A DNA stretch of 20,077 nt from Thermodesulfovibrionia bacterium (GCA_947258735.1 CAMYJJ010000023.1:1-20077), one strand, 5' to 3'; shown: positions 1-7,146, counted from the stretch's first letter. A program made the numbers and translations. Notes: a model not told the origin generated them from the letters alone.

Positions 1-30
1 CTGGAGCATTTCACAAGGAATACCTTTAAA

Positions 31-165
31 TTAATAGCTTTTTTTTCTAAGGGTCAGGCGGTTTATACCGAGAATACGTGCGGCCTCCGACTGGAAGAAC
101 TGGCATGTACGGCATCTCTTCTCCTCCGTGAGACACTGGCATTTGACCTCACGGATGATGGTCAT
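31..165 (-). CDS. Short Fis-type helix-turn-helix ORF (possible regulator remnant)
   Basis: This 44-residue ORF starts at an ATG (163-165, minus strand) and ends at TAA (31-33). Its C-terminal half, about residues 26-42, reads SEAARILGINRLTLRKK, which matches the Fis-type HTH that ends sigma-54 activators (NtrC family). The N-terminal half has a small Cys cluster (KCQCL and CRTCQ) where the Fis helix would normally begin. The same frame stays open upstream to a stop near 234, but that extension has no recognisable domain, and no AAA+ or receiver domain precedes it. It could be a small Fis-like DNA-binding protein or the tail of a decayed activator. No good ribosome binding site is visible. 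The HTH similarity is clear; expression and function are uncertain. Confidence 0.45.
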   Translation of the reverse strand: MTIIREVKCQCLTEEKRCRTCQFFQSEAARILGINRLTLRKKSY

Positions 166-246
166 CTGGGTCTTTATCTGCTCACGCGTGATGAATCCCC
201 AGGTAAGAACGAAACACGCACTGCCCGTGAAATTTTCTTAACAGCA

Positions 247-313
247 GGTACGGGGTAACAGGTAATGGGAAAAACTGCTTAAACCGCTTGATCCGTTTGA
301 ACAGCTTGAACCG
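247..313. repeat. Compound short-period intergenic repeats upstream of the pseudouridine synthase
   Basis: Two periodic blocks sit side by side. Positions 247-269 carry three 7-bp units (GGTACGG, GGTAACA, GGTAATG). Positions 278-313 carry four 9-bp units (CTTAAACCG, CTTGATCCG, TTTGAACAG, CTTGAACCG). The 9-bp consensus YTTGAACCG recurs at 3041-3090 and 4621-4683. No coding role is apparent. The gene downstream starts at 377. Confidence 0.65.
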
Positions 314-376
314 CCTCCCCCCACTTCCTGTCACTCCTGCATAACTCCGTTGTGACGGTGTTATACTATTTCCCTT

Positions 377-1240
377 ATGGCTGATTATCGGGTGAAAACA
401 GAGCGCAGGCTTATTGAGTATCTGACAGATATCGGGTATACACGGACAAAAGTTAAGCAGTTGATGAGACACAGGGCCCTTGAGGTAAATGGAAAGGCAG
501 CACAGGGCTTCGATCATCTTTTGTGTAAGGGAGATACGATTTCAGTCAGGAAAGATAAGAACCAGTCAAAAGTGGTTTTATCCCCGGGGATCAAAATTAT
601 TTTTGAGGACGATGATCTCATTGTTATAGAAAAGCCTGCAGGCCTGCTTACTATCGCCACTGAAACAGAAAAGACAAAGACCGCCTATTACCAGTTGAAT
701 GAATTGCTCAAACTGCGGAACCCACGGACAGGGGAGAGGACATTCATAGTGCACCGGCTGGACCGGGACACGTCAGGCCTGATCATGTTTGCAAAGAATG
801 AGAAGGTGAAAAGGACACTTCAGAAAGGCTGGAAAGACGTTGAGAAACGGTATTACGCGCTTGTTGAGGGTACGCCCGGGAAAAAAGAGGATGTTATACA
901 GAGCCGGCTGAGTGAGTCAAAGTCTCTTAAGGTCTTCATCGACCGCCGTTCGGACGAGGCAAAACTCTCAAAAACAAAATACCGGGTCGTCAGGACCGGG
1001 CGTGAGTATTCCCTTCTCGATATACTCCTTGAAACCGGACGGAAAAACCAGATACGCGTCCATCTTTCGGACATCGGCCATCCTGTTGCCGGAGATAAAA
1101 AATACGGGGCCAGGACAAACCCGCTCGGCAGACTCGGGCTGCATGCATATCTTCTTATGTTTAAACACCCGGTGAGCGGGGCTCCATTGCGTTTCGAGAG
1201 TAAATTGCCGCGCAGGTTCGACACAGGACTGCGACGTTAG
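377..1240 (+). CDS. RluA-family RNA pseudouridine synthase
   Basis: This 287-residue protein should isomerise specific uridines to pseudouridine in rRNA or tRNA in the cytoplasm. The N-terminus (about residues 10-60) looks like an S4 RNA-binding domain (TRTKVKQLMRHRALEVNG). The catalytic domain follows from about residue 75. It contains the RluA signature HRLDRDTSG, with the catalytic Asp at residue 129, then KRYYALVEG and the late motif ETGRKNQIRVHL. Length and domain order match the RluD/YmfC-like branch; the exact target base cannot be told from sequence. The ATG at 377 has no strong Shine-Dalgarno sequence, but the S4 domain begins soon after it, so the start is plausible. The gene stands alone, preceded by short-period repeats and followed by a nested palindrome. 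Confidence 0.93.
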   Translation: MADYRVKTERRLIEYLTDIGYTRTKVKQLMRHRALEVNGKAAQGFDHLLCKGDTISVRKDKNQSKVVLSPGIKIIFEDDDLIVIEKPAGLLTIATETEKTKTAYYQLNELLKLRNPRTGERTFIVHRLDRDTSGLIMFAKNEKVKRTLQKGWKDVEKRYYALVEGTPGKKEDVIQSRLSESKSLKVFIDRRSDEAKLSKTKYRVVRTGREYSLLDILLETGRKNQIRVHLSDIGHPVAGDKKYGARTNPLGRLGLHAYLLMFKHPVSGAPLRFESKLPRRFDTGLRR

Positions 1241-1318
1241 CCTAAACCTGATTCCCGTACTGCAACTTAAAATTGGCAGTGTCATGTATGCATCCTTCAT
1301 GAACATCTAAATATGTAC

Positions 1319-1449
1319 AGGCTGTTGCTCAAACCACGTATTGTCACCCTGAACTTGTTTCAGGGTCTCATAACCTCTAACTATCCATAGATTCTGAAAC
1401 AAGTTCAGGATGACAGTTATTAGTATTATGTATTTGGGCAACAACCTGT
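1319..1449. repeat. Nested palindromic (REP/MITE-like) intergenic element
   Basis: Inner arms of 27 bp at 1342-1368 and 1389-1415 are near-perfect inverted copies, built on CCTGAACTTGTTTCAGG on the left and CTGAAACAAGTTCAGG on the right, with a 20-bp loop. Outer arms at 1319-1334 (CAGGCTGTTGCTCAAA) and 1434-1449 (TTTGGGCAACAACCTG) pair at 14 of 16 positions. The whole unit lies between the convergent pseudouridine synthase and DsrE-like genes. It resembles REP-type palindromes dispersed in many environmental genomes and could also act as a two-way terminator. There is no ORF inside. Confidence 0.8.
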
Positions 1450-1468
1450 GTAGTTTGGACACCATCCG

Positions 1469-1825
1469 CTACGGCTTAACATAAGCATACCCATCGGATT
1501 GTAACTTTATAATGGCAGTAATGCCTGCGGGAACCGTCGTGATAAAAGAAGAAAGGTCATCTTCATTAATACAGGAATCGCCTGATGAACACATCTTTCT
1601 TAAAGAGTTTCTGCAGGCCAGAAACCTGACACCTCTTTCAGATAGTTCTTTCATTACAGATAGCTTATTATCATTACCATAGGCATTTACCGAGGGACCA
1701 TTCGCAAGGACGACGGCATCAACAGCGTCTTCTCCCGCATCCTTCAGGAGATTTATAATATTCCCGAGGGCTGTATCCCATTTCTCGAGTTCATTAATAT
1801 GGAATAAAACTTTTAGTTGTTTCAT
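1469..1825 (-). CDS. DsrE/DsrF-like sulfur-relay family protein
   Basis: This small cytoplasmic protein of 118 residues begins MKQLKVLFHINELEKWDTAL. It contains VDAVVLANGPSVNAY and GVRFLACRNSL, and ends in VPAGITAIIKLQSDGYAYVKP. That layout is typical of the DsrE-like fold (COG1416 type) found in many sulfur-metabolising bacteria. Cysteines lie in the LACRNSL segment and in the following MCSSGDSC segment; the first is at the position usually conserved in the family and could carry sulfur, which is inference. The start ATG (1823-1825) has an AGGA about 8 bases upstream. It is divergent from the transporter gene at 2067, separated by a heptamer-repeat hairpin. No dsrABC genes are in the window, so a specific role in sulfur oxidation or reduction cannot be claimed. 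Confidence 0.8.
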   Translation of the reverse strand: MKQLKVLFHINELEKWDTALGNIINLLKDAGEDAVDAVVLANGPSVNAYGNDNKLSVMKELSERGVRFLACRNSLRKMCSSGDSCINEDDLSSFITTVPAGITAIIKLQSDGYAYVKP

Positions 1826-1925
1826 GCAGGCTGTCCTGAAAAGATGTTATTCAATATAGTATCCAATGAAGCTGTTTTACTAAATTTTAACATTAAATTA
1901 GGTGGTGGGATAGTAGAAGATAAAA

Positions 1926-1995
1926 GAAAACGACGAATATCGAATTACGATTTACAAAGCAAAAAAAGTTCGTCATTCGTCATTTTCCGTTCATT
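1926..1995. repeat. Heptamer-periodic inverted repeat (copy 1)
   Basis: The left part (1926-1955) has 7-bp steps ACGACGA, ATATCGA, ATTACGA. The right part (1968-1995) has GTTCGTC, ATTCGTC, ATTTTCC. The arms are largely complementary (GAAAACGACGAAT pairs with the ATTCGTCATTTTC side). Its period and NNCGTYA-type core match the copies at 6186-6237 and 9669-9737. It lies in the divergent spacer between the DsrE-like gene and the transporter gene. Confidence 0.6.
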
Positions 1996-2066
1996 CTCCT
2001 ATCAACCGATAAAGATTGTAAATCCTTGCATTCCTGTATAATTACAGGAATCTTTAGAGGTCATAA

Positions 2067-3035
2067 TTGTTCAGACAAATTATTATATTTCCATCAAGAA
2101 ATCTTAAATATGTTCTCCCTATCGTCATTATTGCCGGTTTAATAACAGGATACATTATCAACACCGGACCGCTTAAACGGTTCATGCTGCCCGTTATTAT
2201 CAGTGCAATTTACCCTTCCATGATAGGCTTCCGACTTAAGGACCTGGCGGTGTCAGGTGAAAAAAAGATACTGCTGTTTAATCTCCTGTTTAATTTAATC
2301 GTGGTTCCATCTGCTGCGTATACCGCTGCCTCGCTGTTTCTTCAGCAGAACCCTGAAATGTTTGCCGGGCTTATTATCATATCCGTCGTACCCGGAGGCA
2401 CGATGATTATTGCCTTTAGCATGATTTTTGGAGGCAATGTGAAAGCTGCGGTAAAGCTTACCACTCTCAGCCTTATTACGGGATCGTTCCTTGCGCCGGT
2501 CTACCTTTATTTTCTGGTCGGAAAATATGTTCCTGTAGATATCATAAGTGTATTTAAGAATATAGCTTTTGTTGTCTTCCTTCCCATGATAATGGGGATG
2601 CTTACCTATCATGCACTGATGAAAAAGTGCACCGTGGATGAGTTTAATGTGCGGATAAAGCCTCTGCTGCCCGGCTTCAGTTCCTGGGGGCTTGTCTATA
2701 TTATCTTTACCAGTATCAGCCTGAAGTCACAAATGATCATTGCATATCCGGGACTTCTCTTGAAAGGCCTGACAGCTCTCATGCTGTTTTACATCCTGAT
2801 GTACGTGATTATCATTATTACAGCAAAAAAAATGTTCACCGAGGAAGACGGGATCACGTTTCTCCTCAGCCTGGTCTTAAGAAACCTCGCCATCTCCATC
2901 GGCCTTGCAGCCGCGGCATTCGGGCCCCAGACGACCATGATGGTTGCCCTTGCATTTCTCATCCAGCAGCAGGCTGCTGTGTGGTTTGCCAGTCTGAATA
3001 AAAAGTATGGGATTTTACGGAATGTACACCGCTAG
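2067..3035 (+). CDS. BASS/SBF-type (bile acid:sodium symporter-like) membrane transporter
   Basis: This integral membrane protein of 322 residues has roughly nine or ten hydrophobic segments. The half-way motif VPGGTMIIAFSMIFGGN, followed by VKLTTLSLITGSFLAP, resembles the conserved PGGT/helix-break region of the SBF (BASS) superfamily. The C-terminal stretch LRNLAISIGLAAAAFGP resembles the equivalent helix of BASS and ACR3 arsenite carriers. The substrate is unknown; an organic anion or metalloid are both possible. The start is TTG at 2067: an in-frame stop lies immediately upstream (2064-2066) and an AGAGGT ribosome site sits at 2055-2060. The gene is transcribed away from the DsrE-like gene, and a palindromic 9-bp-period repeat follows the stop within 10 bases. 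Confidence 0.75.
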   Translation: MFRQIIIFPSRNLKYVLPIVIIAGLITGYIINTGPLKRFMLPVIISAIYPSMIGFRLKDLAVSGEKKILLFNLLFNLIVVPSAAYTAASLFLQQNPEMFAGLIIISVVPGGTMIIAFSMIFGGNVKAAVKLTTLSLITGSFLAPVYLYFLVGKYVPVDIISVFKNIAFVVFLPMIMGMLTYHALMKKCTVDEFNVRIKPLLPGFSSWGLVYIIFTSISLKSQMIIAYPGLLLKGLTALMLFYILMYVIIIITAKKMFTEEDGITFLLSLVLRNLAISIGLAAAAFGPQTTMMVALAFLIQQQAAVWFASLNKKYGILRNVHR

Positions 3036-3040
3036 AACTG

Positions 3041-3090
3041 TTTAAACTGCTTGAACCGTTTGAACGGTTTGACCGCTCAATCTGTTTAAA
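3041..3090. repeat. Palindromic 9-bp-period intergenic repeat (copy 2)
   Basis: Units read TTTAAACTG, CTTGAACCG, TTTGAACGG, TTTGACCG (8 bp), CTCAATCTG, TTTAAA. The 50-bp block is close to self-complementary end to end, with AACCGT-TTGA-ACGGTT at its centre. It starts 5 bases after the transporter stop and is followed by a T-run (CTGTTTTTT), so it may work as a terminator. Copies of the same unit occur at 278-313 and 4621-4683. Confidence 0.75.
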
Positions 3091-3173
3091 CATTATTTCT
3101 GTTTTTTCGGACGTTGTCCATTATCTGAGCGTATCAAATTGAAAAATAGACAGTTGTGTTAGAGAATAAACAT

Positions 3174-3629
3174 ATGCAATCGAAAGCCGGAAGCGTACAG
3201 GAATATTTAAATGAAGTTCCGGACGATCGGAAAAAATACTTCAATCAGCTTAGGGATATAATATTGGAAAATTTACCGGAAGGTTTTCAGGAAGAAATGA
3301 GTTACGGGATGATTGGCTATGTTGTTCCGCATAACATATATCCGGATGGCTACCATTCTTCCCCTGATCTGCCATTGCCATTTGTGAATATCGCGTCCCA
3401 GAAAAACCATATCGCTCTTTATCATATGGGCCTGTATGCGAGTCCGGACATGCTGGACTGGTTTGTAAAAGAATATGCAAAACAGGGCAGTTCAAAACTG
3501 GATATGGGAAAAAGCTGAATACGCTTTAAATAACCGGAGCAGATACCTTTCAAGTTAATCGGACAGTTAATGAGGAAAATGACGGTAAAAAAGTGGATTG
3601 CCCTTTACGAGGAAAAGATTAAAAGGTAG
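3174..3629 (+). pseudogene. DUF1801 family protein gene interrupted by two in-frame stop codons
   Basis: Translation from ATG 3174 begins MQSKAGSVQEYLNEVPDDRK and continues through SYGMIGYVVPHNIYPDG and ALYHMGLYASPDMLDWF, typical of the DUF1801 (YdhG-like) family. The frame stops at TGA 3516-3518 after DMGKS. The same frame then continues IRFK, TAA (3531-3533), PEQIPFKLIGQLMRKMTV, KKWIALYEEKIKR and a final TAG (3627-3629). This continuation is the normal C-terminus of the family; as I recall homologues, the two stops replace a Cys and a Lys. There is no frameshift. The simplest reading is a recent pseudogene with two nonsense changes; a truncated product of about 114 residues could still be made. 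A GTG at 3156 is an alternative start. The normal function of the family is not well defined. Confidence 0.82.
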
Positions 3630-3666
3630 TTGCTTAACGATGAACAACAGGTAAGGGGAAAAGGAA

Positions 3667-3697
3667 CAGTTCCAGCAGTTTCAAGTGTTCGACCGGT
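3667..3697. repeat. Degenerate 9-bp-period repeat (weak copy)
   Basis: The stretch CAGTTCCAG, CAGTTTCAAG, TGTTCGAC, CGGTTAC repeats at about 9 bases. It reads like the reverse complement of the YTTGAACCG unit seen at 278, 3041 and 4621, but it is more diverged. It lies between the DUF1801 remnant and rnd. Confidence 0.4.
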
Positions 3698-3762
3698 TAC
3701 CCTCAATCCTTCTTTGCCAAAACCTGCTATTATATCGTTACCTTTTTCCGTATAAGAACTAT

Positions 3763-4617
3763 ATGAATTTTATCTACATAGAAAGCAGTGCTGAACTCCG
3801 GCTCTACCTGAAGGAGTTTGATGATAAGGCGCAGCATGTTATTGCACTGGACATAGAAGCTGAATCAAACCTGCATGCGTATGGAGAAAAACTATGCCTG
3901 ACACAAATCTTTGATGGCATAAACAGTATCATCATTGATCCGTTCAAAATAAGTAACGATGCTCTTAAACGTCTCTTTGAAAATCCAAGAGTGCTTAAAG
4001 TAATGTATGATGCGGGGAGTGATTTATCGTTACTGAAAAACACTGCCGGGATAGACATAAAATCAATACTGGATTTGAGGCCGGCTACGGAGCTTCTTGA
4101 TTATGAAAAGAAAGACCTTCATTCGGTCATTGCATTTGAACTTGGCATCTATCTGGAAAACAAAAGGAAGTTCCAGCGATATAACTGGTTAAACAGACCT
4201 GTGTCTGAAGAGGCAATAGATTATGCCCTTAATGATGTCATACATCTGATTGCATTGAAAGATGTTCTGTTGGCAAAACTGTACGCAAAAAAGTTGTTTG
4301 AGCCGTTTTTTCTCAAAAATGTACAGATCCAGAACAAGGATTACACGAGGGACCCGGAAGACAAATACAGAAAGATCAGCGGATATAGCAGGCTGCCAGG
4401 CGATAAAAAGCCGGTTTTCAGAAAAGTCTTTGATATCAGGGAAAAATATGCAAAACAGCTTAACATGCCTCCTCATAAAATAATTCCCAAGGCTGATGTA
4501 ATCAAAATCATAAAAGATCCTGGATTTATTGACGGGATGCGTTTTATAAAGAGAATACACAATGATATAATTCAGAAGATAGTACATGAACTGAGAAAAG
4601 CGGTTAAAGCAGGGTGA
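3763..4617 (+). CDS. rnd: RNase D-like DEDDy 3'-5' exonuclease with HRDC-like C-terminus
   Basis: The protein should trim RNA 3' ends (tRNA and other stable RNAs) in the cytoplasm. From the ATG at 3763 it is 284 residues. All DEDDy residues are visible: Asp30 and Glu32 in ALDIEAES, Asp87 in YDAGSDL, and Tyr154 with Asp158 in YALNDV. The spacings closely parallel those recalled for E. coli RNase D. The C-terminal part (about 205-275), with KVFDIREKYAKQLNMPPHKI, fits an HRDC domain; the second HRDC of E. coli RNase D is absent, so this is the shorter bacterial form. A longer frame opens at 3685, but the added residues are not family-like and run through the degenerate repeat, so 3763 is preferred. 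A 9-bp repeat and a strong hairpin follow the gene. Confidence 0.88.
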   Translation: MNFIYIESSAELRLYLKEFDDKAQHVIALDIEAESNLHAYGEKLCLTQIFDGINSIIIDPFKISNDALKRLFENPRVLKVMYDAGSDLSLLKNTAGIDIKSILDLRPATELLDYEKKDLHSVIAFELGIYLENKRKFQRYNWLNRPVSEEAIDYALNDVIHLIALKDVLLAKLYAKKLFEPFFLKNVQIQNKDYTRDPEDKYRKISGYSRLPGDKKPVFRKVFDIREKYAKQLNMPPHKIIPKADVIKIIKDPGFIDGMRFIKRIHNDIIQKIVHELRKAVKAG

Positions 4618-4620
4618 ACG

Positions 4621-4683
4621 GGGTAAACAGTTTTAGCGGCTTGAACTGCTTGAACGGTTTAACAGATCAAGCTGCTGGATCGG
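4621..4683. repeat. 9-bp-period intergenic repeat (copy 3)
   Basis: Units run GGTAAACAG, TTTTAGCGG, CTTGAACTG, CTTGAACGG, TTTAACAG, ATCAAGCTG, CTGGATCGG, sharing the YTTGAACNG core with the copies at 278-313 and 3041-3090. It begins 3 bases after the rnd stop codon. Confidence 0.7.
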
Positions 4684-4715
4684 TGTTATATCGATACTTT
4701 TTGCATAGAGTATAA

Positions 4716-4750
4716 AGAAGGGCACGTCGCGACGTGCCCCTTCATTTTTT
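4716..4750. terminator. Bidirectional rho-independent terminator between rnd and nfnB
   Basis: A perfect palindrome with 10-bp arms GGGCACGTCG (4720-4729) and CGACGTGCCC (4730-4739) is extended by GAAG/CTTC flanks with one bulge. On the plus strand it runs into CTTCATTTTTTT; on the minus strand into CTTCTTTAT. It sits between convergent genes, so it can end rnd (plus) and the nfn operon (minus). Confidence 0.88.
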
Positions 4751-4764
4751 TATAAATATATTAA

Positions 4765-6168
4765 TTAATTTTTTGTTTCAGCCATTTCCGGCACTTTGGA
4801 AATGACCTTTTTACGTCCCATGACATATTCATCAATTGCCCGTGCTGCGCGTTTGCCGGCACCCATGGCGCTGATGACCGTTGCTGCGCCGGTTGCAATA
4901 TCACCGCCTGCAAAGATACCCGGCAGGTTTGTCCTTCCCTCATTATCTACCTCAATATAACCGGCACCCCAGAGCTTGAGACCCTTGACTGATTTGGTAA
5001 GGATAGGATTCGATGCCTGACCGATTGCCATGAGCACCTGATCAACTTCAAGGATAAAATCTTTTCCTGAACACTCCGGCCGTCTTCTTCCTGAAGCATC
5101 GAGATCACACATCTTCATGGCATCACACTTTATGGCTTTTACATACCCGCGTTCATCCCCGATGATCTCCTTTGGGCTGGACAGGAACAGGAGTTCAATG
5201 CCCTCTTCATGTGCATGTTCCACTTCTTCAAGACGGGCCGGCATCTCTGCCCGCGTTCTTCTATACACAATGTATACCTTTTCAGCCCCAAGTCTTGCTG
5301 CTGTTCGGGCAGCATCCATGGCTACATTTCCTGCTCCTACAACGGCAACATGTTTTCCTCTCTTTACCGGGGTATCATATTTAGGGAACTGGTTGGCCTT
5401 CATCAGGTTTACCCTCGTGAGATATTCAGATGCAAAGTAAACATTGTTCAGATTCTCACCCGGGATATTCATGTATCTGGGTGATCCTGCTCCAACCCCT
5501 ACAAATACCGCCCTGTACCCTTCTTCAAAGAGCTCATCAACCGTCTGTGTCCTTCCGATAATCCAGTTAAGCTTGATATCAACGCCAATGCTTTTAACAT
5601 ACTCCACTTCCCTGTCAATGATCTTCTGCGGAAGCCTGAACTCGGGTATACCGTACGTAAGCACACCACCTGCTTCATGCAGGGCCTCGAATATTGTTAT
5701 CTCATATCCATGTCTTGCCAGGTCTGCGGCTACGGTCAGCCCTGCAGGGCCGGCGCCAATGACCGCCACTTTGTGGCCATTTGGTTCCGACATCATTGTC
5801 TCTTGAAACAGCCCTTTTTTCATTTCGTAATCCGCAACAAACCGTTCCAGCGCGCCTATGGATATGGCGGTCTTCTTTTTTCCAAGGACACACTTCCCCT
5901 GACACTGGTTCTCCTGCGGGCATACCCTGCCGCAGATCGCAGGAAGCATATTGTATTTTCTTATAATCGTAAGTGCACCGGTGATGTCCTCATCCCTGAT
6001 GGCAGAGATAAAGGCAGGGATATTGATTTCCACAGGACAGCCCGTAACACACAGCGGCTTTTTGCACTGTATGCAGCGTTTGGCTTCCTTGATGGCCTGT
6101 TTCTCAGTCAGGCCAAGCGCAACTTCCTTGAAATCGTGTTTTCTCTTTTTTGGATCTCGTGATCTCAT
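4765..6168 (-). CDS. nfnB: NfnB: large subunit of NADH-dependent ferredoxin:NADP+ oxidoreductase (GltD/glutamate-synthase-small-subunit-like)
   Basis: This 467-residue FAD/Fe-S protein should form, with NfnA, the cytoplasmic transhydrogenase that bifurcates electrons from NADPH to NAD+ and ferredoxin, or runs in reverse. The N-terminus carries two [4Fe-4S] cysteine sets: C32, C35, C40, C44 (RCIQCKKPLCVTGC) and C79, C83, C89, C93 (ICGRVCPQENQCQGKC). An FAD-binding GxGxxG follows (VAVIGAGPAGLTVAADLA, about residue 133), then an NAD(P)H-binding one (VAVVGAGNVAMDAARTAA, about 270) and the C-terminal GIFAGGDIATGAATV. On its own it would look like the NADPH-dependent glutamate synthase small subunit, but the adjacent NfnA-type gene and the absence of a glutamate synthase large subunit favour NfnB. 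A heptamer repeat separates it from nfnA, and no clear ribosome site precedes the ATG. Confidence 0.88.
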   Translation of the reverse strand: MRSRDPKKRKHDFKEVALGLTEKQAIKEAKRCIQCKKPLCVTGCPVEINIPAFISAIRDEDITGALTIIRKYNMLPAICGRVCPQENQCQGKCVLGKKKTAISIGALERFVADYEMKKGLFQETMMSEPNGHKVAVIGAGPAGLTVAADLARHGYEITIFEALHEAGGVLTYGIPEFRLPQKIIDREVEYVKSIGVDIKLNWIIGRTQTVDELFEEGYRAVFVGVGAGSPRYMNIPGENLNNVYFASEYLTRVNLMKANQFPKYDTPVKRGKHVAVVGAGNVAMDAARTAARLGAEKVYIVYRRTRAEMPARLEEVEHAHEEGIELLFLSSPKEIIGDERGYVKAIKCDAMKMCDLDASGRRRPECSGKDFILEVDQVLMAIGQASNPILTKSVKGLKLWGAGYIEVDNEGRTNLPGIFAGGDIATGAATVISAMGAGKRAARAIDEYVMGRKKVISKVPEMAETKN

Positions 6169-6185
6169 TTTAAAAACCGTGATCA

Positions 6186-6237
6186 GTGACGCGTGACGGG
6201 AAAAAACTTGTTACCCGCTACGCGTCACCCGTTACTG
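6186..6237. repeat. Heptamer-periodic inverted repeat in the nfnA-nfnB junction (copy 2)
   Basis: The left arm has GTGACGC, GTGACGG (6186-6199). After an A-rich loop the right arm runs GTTACCC, GCTACGC, GTCACCC, GTTACTG (6210-6237). The arms pair (GTGACGCGT...CGGG against its complement at 6213-6227). The repeat overlaps the 3' end of nfnA: the nfnA stop codon (6225-6227) lies inside one repeat unit, so the last residues of NfnA are encoded by the repeat. Confidence 0.8.
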
Positions 6238-7079
6238 CCTTTACACTTTCCCTTACATTTTTTCTTCTTAAACTTATCCCGTGATTCTATTTCTTCGTCT
6301 TTATAGAAATTCAGCCTTTGGGCGATTTCTTCAAAATCAACATCATGGGCGTCAAATTCGGGTCCGTCAACACACGCGAATTTGGTTTTGCCTGCTATAC
6401 TGACCCTGCATGCACCGCACATGCCCGTGCCCTCTACCATGACCGGGTTGAGACTCACATAGGTCTTGATTTTATGAGGTCTTGTCAGTTCGGCAACAGC
6501 CTGCATCATCCTTATGGGGCCTACTGCAAGGACAACATCGATCTTTGAACTGTCTGCAACCTCTTTTAATGCTTCAGTGACCAGTCCCTTTTTACCCGAA
6601 CTCCCGTCATCTGTTATAAGAATGGTTTCATCCGCATATTCAGCAAATCTGTCTTCCCAGACCAGCAGTTCTTTATTACGTGCACCGAGGATGACCGTTA
6701 CCCTGTTCTTTTTTTCCTTTAATGCCTTCAGGATGGGGAAGAGTGTGGCTGATCCTATGCCTCCGCCCACAAGCACGGCATGACCATATTTCTTTACCGG
6801 GGTATCATGTCCAAGAGGTCCTGCAATGTCCCTTATGGATCTGCCCTTTCTGAGAGTGCCAAGCTCTTCTGTTGTTTTGCCGATTTTCTGGAACAGAAGG
6901 GTGATGGTGCCCTTATCAAGGTCTGAATCAGCAATGGTCAGGGGTATCCGCTCTCCTTTTTCATGAATGCGAAGGACAATGAAATTCCCTGCCTTTGCAT
7001 GTCGCGCGATATAGGGAGCATCTACAATAAGTGCATCGACCTGGGGCGCTACCGTTTCTTTATGTAGGACTTTATACAT
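6225..7079 (-). CDS. nfnA: NfnA: small subunit of NADH-dependent ferredoxin:NADP+ oxidoreductase (PyrK/FNR-like)
   Basis: This 284-residue flavoprotein is related to the dihydroorotate dehydrogenase electron-transfer subunit and to sulfide dehydrogenase. Residues 1-95 form a ferredoxin-reductase FAD barrel (IPLTIADSD). GHAVLVGGGIGSATLFPIL at about 105 begins the NAD-binding fold, and AVGPIRMMQAVAELT lies near 200. The C-terminal [2Fe-2S] segment reads MCGACRVSIAGKTKFACVDGPEFDAH, which has three cysteines. Three Cys plus one Asp is the ligand set described for NfnA, whereas PyrK has four Cys; this supports NfnA over PyrK, as does nfnB directly downstream. The tail KKKKCKGKCKGSNG is unusually basic, and its last residues and stop come from the heptamer repeat. 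An extended -10 lies about 70 bases upstream. No clear Shine-Dalgarno sequence is seen. Confidence 0.87.
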   Translation of the reverse strand: MYKVLHKETVAPQVDALIVDAPYIARHAKAGNFIVLRIHEKGERIPLTIADSDLDKGTITLLFQKIGKTTEELGTLRKGRSIRDIAGPLGHDTPVKKYGHAVLVGGGIGSATLFPILKALKEKKNRVTVILGARNKELLVWEDRFAEYADETILITDDGSSGKKGLVTEALKEVADSSKIDVVLAVGPIRMMQAVAELTRPHKIKTYVSLNPVMVEGTGMCGACRVSIAGKTKFACVDGPEFDAHDVDFEEIAQRLNFYKDEEIESRDKFKKKKCKGKCKGSNG

Positions 7080-7146
7080 TTATGGACTTAATTTACTTTT
7101 TTGAGCTATACAGGAACAAAAAGTATGAAGTAAAATTCAGCTTCCC

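Noticed and set aside
853..1306. Long open frames overlapping the pseudouridine synthase, and similar long frames over nfnB and fdhA on the other strand
   Set aside because: They show no domain similarity, lack ribosome sites and are fully explained as shadow frames of genes with clear motifs.
3516..3533. UGA in the DUF1801 gene as a second selenocysteine codon (it replaces a Cys in the family as recalled)
   Set aside because: No GGUCU-type SECIS hairpin follows the UGA, and a UAA stops the frame four codons later, so nonsense decay is simpler.
247..4683. CRISPR-like array from the short repeats
   Set aside because: The units are 7 or 9 bp in tandem with no unique spacers and no cas genes nearby.
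4765..6168. Glutamate synthase small subunit (GltD) as the main assignment
   Set aside because: The paired NfnA-type flavoprotein with a three-Cys [2Fe-2S] motif lies upstream in the operon and no glutamate synthase large subunit is present.
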